NCBI GenBank assembly: GCA_021772235.1
Contig: JAJFMI010000206.1
Location: forward strand, 1-12,132
DNA: 12,132 nucleotides
Origin: Chlamydiota bacterium
Lineage (GTDB): Bacteria; Chlamydiota; Chlamydiia; Chlamydiales; JAJFMI01
Direction of reading: 5' to 3'
The stretch's first letter is position 1; the number at the start of each line of letters is the position of its first letter. Positions 7,801 through 12,132 of the stretch are shown in pieces. A program made the position numbers and the translations under genes. The notes below the pieces were generated by a model. The model was given only the letters and a program-made list of their open reading frames with translations, did not search any database and was not told the origin of the DNA.

Positions 7801-9686
7801 TTAACCGAAAAATACAAACAAAAGAATCGGGCAGCAAAACACACCGTTACGAATATACACCGGCTGGATTAGAAAAATGCATTACAAAACCAGACGGAAC
7901 GAAAATACATAAAACATACGATAAGAAAAAAAGACTTGAAAGACTCCACTCATCTGATGGAACAATAGATTATCGTTACACCTACGACGATCGAGATCGA
8001 CTTATCAACGTAACAGCACATGGAAGCCCCTGCATAAAAAGAGAATATGATAACCAAGACCGAATCATCCAAGAGAAATTTCTTGGAGCATACGCAGTAA
8101 AAAAAATCTTCGACATATACGGAAGAGCACTAATAATCTCCTACCCAGACAAAAAAAACGCCTACTATTTCTATGACCCCTACCGTCTAAAAAAAATCCA
8201 ATTTGAAACACACGCCCACAAATACACAGAATACGACACAAGCGGCTGCTTGCTTGAAGAAACACTAATGGGGGACATAGGAACCCAAACACATACCTAC
8301 GATCAATTAGGAAGAGAGAATTCACGAATCAGCCCCTATCATGAAGAGAGCTACGATGAATTTAGCTCTCAGGGAAACCTTCTTAGACGAACACATAACA
8401 CAAAACCATACACATACGCCTACGATAGCCGAAATCAACTCATCAAAGAAGAAGGAGCAACAACTACTGAATACAACTACGATACACTCTTTAACCGAAG
8501 AGAGAAAAATGACCTACCCTACCAAATAAACCATCTAAATCAGCTCACAGAAACAGCAGATACTACCTACACCTACGATGCAAATGGAAACCCCATCGAG
8601 AAAAAAACAGATAATCAAATCACAAAATACACCTATGATGCCTTAGATCGCCTGACAGCAGTACAAACAGGAACAACAAAACACACCTATACATACGATC
8701 CCTTTCATAGAAGACTGACAGCAAATCTGGACCACTTTATCTATGATGGCAAAAATGAAATCGGAAAAATCACATCAGGAAAAATCACAGAAAGACGCCT
8801 ATTAGGACAAGGACTTGGAAATGAAATTGGCGCAACCATCTACACCGAAATCAAAGATGCACCCTATATCCCACTCCACTCAATAGACGGAAACATCATT
8901 TCACTCCTTGACCTGCAAGGAAACCTCTTAGAAAATCAGCAATACAATGCCTTTGGAGAAAGAACACAGCCTACAAACTTTCCATGGGGATACCAATCGA
9001 AAAGAGTAGACCCAACAGGACTCGTCTACTTTGGATCTCGCTACTATGATCCCGCCATAGGTAGATTTCTAACAACAGATCCAGCAGGATATACAGATAG
9101 CTACAACACCTATGCTTACCTGCTTAACAGACCATTTGTGTTAGTAGATCCAGATGGACAAGAAGCCGTAACAGCATCACTGATTATTGCCGGTGCAGGA
9201 GCTGGCTCAGTGGCAGTAACAGGAGGTGCAGCGCTTATAATTGGCTACATTGCATGGGAAGTAGGAAATAGCGTAAATAATTGGATTGAGAAGCAACAGG
9301 AAGAAAGGTTCTGCAGGCAGGCGGCGCAAGCTTCAAAGAATGGTTATAGAGACGGGTCAAATTTTTCGGGATGGGAGAAGATAGATGCATCGCTGAAGGA
9401 TAGAAAGAAAGGTGGCTCGGGTGATGGTTCAGGAGGAGATGACGGTGATGACGGTGACAAAAAAATTGAACGCAGCAAAAGACACACTCCCGACCAAAGA
9501 GCAATGAATGAATTATCAAAGGAGTACAAAGACAGAGGTATTTCAAACAAAGAGGCAGACATTTTGCTGCATTGGGCACAAGAATGTAATTTCCCGTATC
9601 GCGATGATAGAGGAGTGCGACCAATCCACTGGGCAGGAGGGGAACATATTCATTTGGGGCGTGACCATGTAAAAGTTAACGAATAA
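4806..9686 (+). CDS. Secreted Rhs/YD-repeat polymorphic toxin
   Basis: I start at the ATG at 4806 (1626 aa), six nt after AGGAG; the in-frame TTG at 4800 is too close to that site. Residues 1-17 (MRRLAFSLIWFVGCLSA) look like a Sec signal peptide. The N-terminal domain, to about 320, includes VVRGAQPLPVPRKYLS and GGWGDHNHLY, as in the entry domain of other Rhs proteins. From about 400 to 1390 come dozens of YD repeats (Y.YD..G..), which build a hollow beta-shell. The Rhs-associated core follows: YGERT, GLVYFGSRYYDPAIGRFLT, D1425-PAG and D1448-PDG, the latter pair being the usual self-cleavage site. The tip (1452-1626) has a hydrophobic stretch (about 1454-1485), a Gly/Asp linker and a terminal domain with D1600-DRG, H1608-W and H1614-I-H1616. 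The toxic activity is not identified; a metal-dependent nuclease is possible. No VgrG or PAAR domain is seen, so type VI delivery is unlikely. Confidence 0.93.
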   Translation: MRRLAFSLIWFVGCLSAGDVEEISSTFSNLPNWSVAGCVSPISGCYFISENDVVVRGAQPLPVPRKYLSHDEYGRGGWGDHNHLYLQARSLENDCFYISTYDSSGMPLIFGDKVPSRKIVMQLPLNPSAYGGALLNTALGPIGGRTNLRNAYARYEDGNCLVFLPDGTVRRYSKKIRKQKTKIKINDKTCQLFIYKYFLEEEALPNGNKILYRWSSDQKCPDLVAIATTGPQPSSVYATAKYDYEIISTSDGREILGEFTPKHDQLKSLQITGLPKELLTYQKNQLIKRAYGKGPFKKITYNEKKTEKYSDEWKIKGGKHKEWGIREVWPSRAVNSISDGIGTYSISYNSVRRKGISKITSVVDPEEGKTVFEVDRKSAPKSVTYFDPDGKQTRKIEYQWVQGNLTKTQFINEKGETYKSVDYEYDDHHNIAKETISGPSEEDVITEFRYNRANLPIWKKEPDGKITRTAYWEKTNLPREIFIYDSEKSFYRTKYKYNNDNVLIEKVEDDGMLCRKIRRIRPHRSGEKSTEASPIPALNLPEEIADYYYDFTEKKEVLLKRVKNRFDEHSRLVEEQIYDENNIYCYTRHYSYDDDDHLTAKTDALGQVIEYSYDNQNNCIKETHKYKNLEIQRKFDQRNCLISEKSIDLSDQRCLEAHHNKYDKKKRKILETDQLGNQTAYLYNSDDHIIEKHLSDGTIWKYEYDAAGNCIKVIDGNKNITTYTYDIFGRKRQIQHPNKTKETYTYNPDGTLQSYTDQENLITKYTYNLHGQKTEEKLIANGEILFEEKRHYEGSKLRQKKQSGGRVYRYSYDLANRLVSERYEYKHISYEYDSLGRRNRIIEGEREKQIRYDNLDRVIEEQDKGTNRKKYQYDGHGNRKTITQWIDGKESTTQYKYDGKSRLQQKIDPLGHETHIHYDSKDKNLQKTIQYPDGTKKTEERNDLDQTIQNEWKDQNNLTIHREQYHYDPTGNLLQVLTTYTLPNGDEKTFAVEYQYDALNRKIQTKESGSKTHRYEYTPAGLEKCITKPDGTKIHKTYDKKKRLERLHSSDGTIDYRYTYDDRDRLINVTAHGSPCIKREYDNQDRIIQEKFLGAYAVKKIFDIYGRALIISYPDKKNAYYFYDPYRLKKIQFETHAHKYTEYDTSGCLLEETLMGDIGTQTHTYDQLGRENSRISPYHEESYDEFSSQGNLLRRTHNTKPYTYAYDSRNQLIKEEGATTTEYNYDTLFNRREKNDLPYQINHLNQLTETADTTYTYDANGNPIEKKTDNQITKYTYDALDRLTAVQTGTTKHTYTYDPFHRRLTANLDHFIYDGKNEIGKITSGKITERRLLGQGLGNEIGATIYTEIKDAPYIPLHSIDGNIISLLDLQGNLLENQQYNAFGERTQPTNFPWGYQSKRVDPTGLVYFGSRYYDPAIGRFLTTDPAGYTDSYNTYAYLLNRPFVLVDPDGQEAVTASLIIAGAGAGSVAVTGGAALIIGYIAWEVGNSVNNWIEKQQEERFCRQAAQASKNGYRDGSNFSGWEKIDASLKDRKKGGSGDGSGGDDGDDGDKKIERSKRHTPDQRAMNELSKEYKDRGISNKEADILLHWAQECNFPYRDDRGVRPIHWAGGEHIHLGRDHVKVNE

Positions 9687-9697
9687 AAGGGCAGGTA

Positions 9698-10231
9698 ATG
9701 ATGCATGCAATTATTCTAATAGAAAGATATCTTCCGGATAGTTTTTTCTGGCCGAATTTGCTCTGTAATAAAAAAATAGATGAGCTTACTGTAGAAGAAC
9801 TTTTAAATAAATATCGAGGGTTTGAAGGGAAAATAATATCATTTTCTATCTTCAAAAATAACAATGAGATAAAAGAACTTGAAAATTATTATTTAATGAA
9901 CTCAGAATCAAATAATCATATTCTGTTACATGTTGTATCAGATCCCGATCTTATGTCATTAACTCTAAAAAGCCAGCTAACTTTAGTAGGCTACGATATT
10001 GGGGCTTGTGATGAAGAGACAATTTATTCTTCAGTTTTTAATGAAATATTATTTGGAGGTCACGATGAATTGGTTAGTTATAAATATTTATTAAATGAAA
10101 ACTTGCTTTTTCCAGACAAGGCTACAGCTGACAAGTATGTTAATTTACATAATCAAATGTCAGCTCAAGGGAAAAATGTAGAGGATTACATGGAAATGAT
10201 TGTTTACGAGATTTGGGAACACAAAAATTAA
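9698..10231 (+). CDS. Probable immunity protein of the Rhs toxin tip
   Basis: This 177-aa soluble protein begins 11 nt after the Rhs stop codon. The start is ATG at 9698 or the adjacent ATG at 9701, both downstream of AAAAGGGCAGG. I do not recognise the family. It is acidic, has no signal peptide or membrane helix, and contains the stretches LTLVGYDIGACDEETIYSS, VFNEILFGGHDELVSYKYL and YMEMIVYEIWEHKN. Position directly behind a toxin tip, small size, acidity and a marked AT-richness compared with the efp region are typical of cognate immunity genes. By inference it would bind the C-terminal 175 residues of the Rhs protein in the cytoplasm and block self-poisoning. The call rests on location, not on recognised homology. 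Confidence 0.7.
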   Translation: MMHAIILIERYLPDSFFWPNLLCNKKIDELTVEELLNKYRGFEGKIISFSIFKNNNEIKELENYYLMNSESNNHILLHVVSDPDLMSLTLKSQLTLVGYDIGACDEETIYSSVFNEILFGGHDELVSYKYLLNENLLFPDKATADKYVNLHNQMSAQGKNVEDYMEMIVYEIWEHKN

Positions 10232-10284
10232 TGGTAGCCAAATGCCGAAAAAAACCGGATAGAGAACAGTAATTGGAGTAACCC

Positions 10285-10770
10285 ATGAAGTATTTTATTA
10301 CCGAATATTTTAAAGGTGAGTTCGGAGATAAAGAAATAAATGATTCTTATGAAAATTATATTCACTCAATTTTTTTTCAATTACCCTTTCCATTAAAAAT
10401 TATTACAAAAGCGATTAACTTTCATGATGGATTAATTTTAGAGTTAACCCTAGATAAAGACAAAAAATGCTGTTCGTTTTTGTTTTTGTTAGGTGATTTA
10501 CAAATTGGATATTATTTTTTGCATTTAAATTATAAAAATTTCCAAATTCATGATGAAGTTCAATTTAGAAAAATTTGCGCCCAAAAAATGGAGATTTTAG
10601 CTGATGAAGTTGCGCTTAGTAATCATGGTGTATATACACACAATTACATATTCACAAATTTCAATGAATTATCAATTTCTTTTACAGATGTATCGATAAA
10701 TATTGAAAAAACTGATGAGCATAGCTACATGAAATCTCACAAGCAAGAAGGGGTTAAAATAAAGGAATAA
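10285..10770 (+). CDS. DUF4085-like protein, probable orphan immunity gene
   Basis: The 161-aa product starts at an ATG with GGAG nine nt upstream. The beginning (MKYFITEYFKGEFGD), the LPFPLK segment and the FHDGLILELTLD strand recall DUF4085 proteins, which often sit in toxin-immunity islands; this assignment is tentative. The middle has alternating hydrophobic residues suggesting a beta-sheet (CSFLFLLGDLQIGYYFLHL). It is cytoplasmic by appearance. The gene is very AT-rich, even compared with the Rhs gene, and is 53 nt from its neighbour. Lying second after the toxin, it is more likely an immunity gene kept from an earlier toxin tip than the partner of the present one. I find no toxin remnant attached to it with confidence. 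Confidence 0.65.
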   Translation: MKYFITEYFKGEFGDKEINDSYENYIHSIFFQLPFPLKIITKAINFHDGLILELTLDKDKKCCSFLFLLGDLQIGYYFLHLNYKNFQIHDEVQFRKICAQKMEILADEVALSNHGVYTHNYIFTNFNELSISFTDVSINIEKTDEHSYMKSHKQEGVKIKE

Positions 10771-10831
10771 GGGTACGGCTATTAAGGCTATGAATACAAA
10801 GAATTAGTAGAAGAAGGCATAGGATTATTCA

Positions 10832-11731
10832 GTGACTGATAATAGAAACAAACAATTAATTTTGGCAAATTCAATATTGAAAAGTAAGAAGGTAACTAGG
10901 GCGTTTTGCTCAATAGGATCAAATATTTTTTTTGAATTTGGTGAAGAATCTTTTATTTGGATTAGCCTCTCTTCGTGGAGGTTAACAAAAGACTCTCACC
11001 TTGTTACTGGTTCTGGAGATAGCCATCAAAAAATATGTGTTGAAATTGAAGAACTAAAAGGGAAAAAATTCTTAAAGACTAAAATTTTATCACCCTATTG
11101 GGAAGTGGAATTCGAGTTTGGAGGTGGGTACAAATTAACAACATTTTTTGATTGGGCTGAGGAGGAACAGTGGACTATTTGTTTGCCTCATGATGGTGGA
11201 TTGGAGATAGACTGCTCTACCGAAGAAGTTAGAAAAGAGCTCGCAAAAACAGCCCCTATAAGAGAATGCCCCCCTCCATATGAAGATTGGGATTTTTCAG
11301 AAGAAAATCATATTGTTGAGACTACTTTAGTTTCACAGAATAGAAGAATAACAATCGAACTTTCAAACGATTTAACAGTCAATCTCGAACGTTGTACTTG
11401 GAGATTGAGCAAAAATGGGTCCTATATATCTGGATGCTCTGATGAAGAAATGGCCAATTATAAACCTGAGCTAGGAGAAAAGGCGTTGTCTAAATCTGAA
11501 CCAGAAGATTGCGACCCATTTGGAGCTGCAGATAATTGTAGAGATTTGTTTAAGAAAATCAAAGGCAGTAAATTGGCAAGAATAACGGTCAATAATCGAT
11601 TTATGGATATGGTTATTAAGTTCGAAAATGGGTATGAAATAGAGACATTTACATCTTGTGTAGCGGAAAGATATTGGATCCTCCGAAGAGGTAGATATTG
11701 CTACGAAGGGATTGTTTCGCTGGAGAGTTAA
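10832..11731 (+). CDS. Tandem-duplicated DUF6188-like protein, probable immunity gene
   Basis: The start is GTG at 10832, with AGGA seven nt upstream; there is no nearby ATG. The 299-aa protein is an internal duplication. SSWRLTKDSHLVTGSGD (47-63) matches CTWRLSKNGSYISGCSD (188-204). EFEFGGGYKLTTF and the Trp at 114 match MVIKFENGYEIETF and the Trp at 282. Between these blocks both halves carry an LKGKKF/IKGSKL element. The pattern W-R-L-x(5,6)-I/V-x-G followed by F-x-x-G-x-x-L resembles the DUF6188 family, found next to toxins. Residues about 125-160 link the halves. No signal peptide or membrane segment is present. The island context supports an immunity role; which toxin it counters is unknown. 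The two-copy form could bind a dimeric toxin or be two diverged specificities. Confidence 0.68.
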   Translation: MTDNRNKQLILANSILKSKKVTRAFCSIGSNIFFEFGEESFIWISLSSWRLTKDSHLVTGSGDSHQKICVEIEELKGKKFLKTKILSPYWEVEFEFGGGYKLTTFFDWAEEEQWTICLPHDGGLEIDCSTEEVRKELAKTAPIRECPPPYEDWDFSEENHIVETTLVSQNRRITIELSNDLTVNLERCTWRLSKNGSYISGCSDEEMANYKPELGEKALSKSEPEDCDPFGAADNCRDLFKKIKGSKLARITVNNRFMDMVIKFENGYEIETFTSCVAERYWILRRGRYCYEGIVSLES

Positions 11732-11738
11732 CACCTAG

Positions 11739-11858
11739 ACATGGATTTATCAATTCCTTCTAAAGGAATTAAAAGAGTATATTTCTGTACCTCACGTACA
11801 TGATCCTACATGTCCAGGAGGGGTACGAAAACCATTTCAACATGAAATCCCTAACTAA
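11739..11858 (+). pseudogene. Displaced Rhs toxin tip remnant (PHVHDP-type ending)
   Basis: An open frame without a start codon follows a TAG at 11736-11738 and reads WIYQFLLKELKEYISVPHVH, then DPTCPGGVRKPFQHEIPN and TAA. PHVHDP-x(2)-PGGVR-x-P-x(4)-EIP is, from memory, a common C-terminal ending of bacterial polymorphic toxins, preceded by a helix like the one seen here. The rest of the toxin domain and any Rhs core are gone. It ends nine nt before the start codon of an Imm53-type gene and its stop overlaps that gene's ribosome binding site. This is what remains when a toxin tip is replaced while its immunity gene is kept. The end motif is convincing; the exact left limit is not. Confidence 0.65.
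11752..11770. repeat. Perfect 8-bp inverted repeat (hairpin)
   Basis: AATTCCTT (11752-11759) and AAGGAATT (11763-11770) are perfect reverse complements around a 3-nt loop. It lies about 20 nt after the stop of the upstream gene. No T-run follows on the plus strand, so it is not a standard intrinsic terminator. It lies within the toxin remnant and could be chance or a weak RNA-stabilising hairpin. Confidence 0.5.
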
Positions 11859-11867
11859 GGAGAAATA

Positions 11868-12132
11868 ATGGATGTATTTTACTATTTAGAAAGATGGTAT
11901 TTCTCACATTGCAATGGTGATTGGGAGCATACACATGGAATTAGTATTAAGACATTAAATGTTCCAGCATTGACTTATTGTATTGACATAGAGGGCACAG
12001 AACTAGAAGGTGCTCACTTTATTGAGAGTGAAAAAAATAGCACGTGGTTTTTTTCTATTGGAACGGGAGATAGCATTCAAGGATATTGCGTTCCTAGTTT
12101 TTTCCCAAAAATAGTAAGAAAGCATTTTATTC
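11868..12132 (+). CDS. Imm53-family immunity protein (3' end outside the window)
   Basis: An AAGGAG site (11857-11862) five nt before the ATG at 11868 opens a frame that runs off the right edge (88 complete codons). It begins MDVFYYLERWYFSHCNGDWE and continues HTHGISIKTLNVPALTYCID, then IEGTELEG. The block WY-x(3)-C-x-GDWEH-x(2)-G-x-x-I-x-TL, followed by I-x-x-x-GT-x-L, is the hallmark of the Imm53 immunity family as I know it. Most of the family's usual length is visible, including a hydrophobic Trp-Phe-Phe strand near residue 65. It would neutralise a toxin whose C-terminal remnant lies just upstream, so this is probably a toxin-immunity pair whose toxin has decayed. No frameshift is seen in the visible part. 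Confidence 0.85.
   Translation, partial: MDVFYYLERWYFSHCNGDWEHTHGISIKTLNVPALTYCIDIEGTELEGAHFIESEKNSTWFFSIGTGDSIQGYCVPSFFPKIVRKHFI

Noticed and set aside
6000..8800. Dense tandem repeat pattern considered as DNA repeats or CRISPR
   Set aside because: The periodicity exists at protein level (YD repeats); the nucleotide units are diverged, vary in length and lack conserved repeats with spacers.
9235..9624. 129-aa open frame on the minus strand
   Set aside because: It lies wholly opposite the Rhs toxin tip, is rich in Cys, His, Leu and Ser with no domain, and has no ribosome binding site that I can support.
10231..10272. 13-codon frame starting with ATGA-like overlap after the 177-aa gene
   Set aside because: There is no ribosome binding site and no recognisable sequence; it is too short to distinguish from chance.
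11752..11770. Hairpin considered as an intrinsic terminator
   Set aside because: No T-run follows on the plus strand and the stem is AT-rich, so it is listed only as an inverted repeat.

Overview
The window looks like chromosomal DNA of an environmental, Parachlamydiales-type member of the Chlamydiota. The best clue is the elongation factor P. Its middle (YTEQDGAVFMDD) and end (RGDTASGRV..KPAT, then VPIFVNEGE..KVDTRTG) read like chlamydial EF-P and less like gammaproteobacterial EF-P. The Rhs protein, IS remnants and a possible host-directed small protein fit an intracellular bacterium of protists or animals. The genus cannot be fixed from sequence reading alone.

Layout. (1) 1-1757, + strand: two overlapping genes of unknown function, a 463-aa protein with a coiled-coil N-terminus and a 127-aa partner. 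(2) 1747-3172, - strand: efp followed by epmA, the EF-P lysylation ligase. The two reading frames overlap by 20 nt, and epmA converges on the first pair with a tail-to-tail overlap of 11 nt. A perfect TATAAT lies upstream of efp. (3) About 3305-4022: an insertion-sequence graveyard with the C-terminal ends of two unrelated transposases, one integrase-core (IS3/IS481-like) and one IS4-like. (4) 4171-4635: an orphan 154-aa protein that ends in CILL, a eukaryotic-type CaaX prenylation box. (5) 4806-12132: a polymorphic-toxin island. It starts with a 1626-aa secreted Rhs/YD-repeat protein carrying a variable C-terminal toxin tip. A run of probable immunity genes follows on the same strand: a 177-aa protein 11 nt downstream, a DUF4085-like protein, a protein made of two copies of a DUF6188-like domain, and an Imm53 gene cut off by the window edge. 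Just before the Imm53 gene lies an in-frame remnant of a displaced toxin tip ending in the PHVHDP..PGGVR..EIP pattern.

How it fits together. EpmA would attach lysine to Lys34 of EF-P, which relieves ribosome stalling at proline stretches. In the Rhs island the repeat shell would encapsulate the toxin tip. The 177-aa gene is the likely cognate immunity gene, and the later genes look like an immunity archive left by earlier toxin tips. The immunity genes are clearly more AT-rich than the efp/epmA block, which fits independent acquisition of the cassettes.
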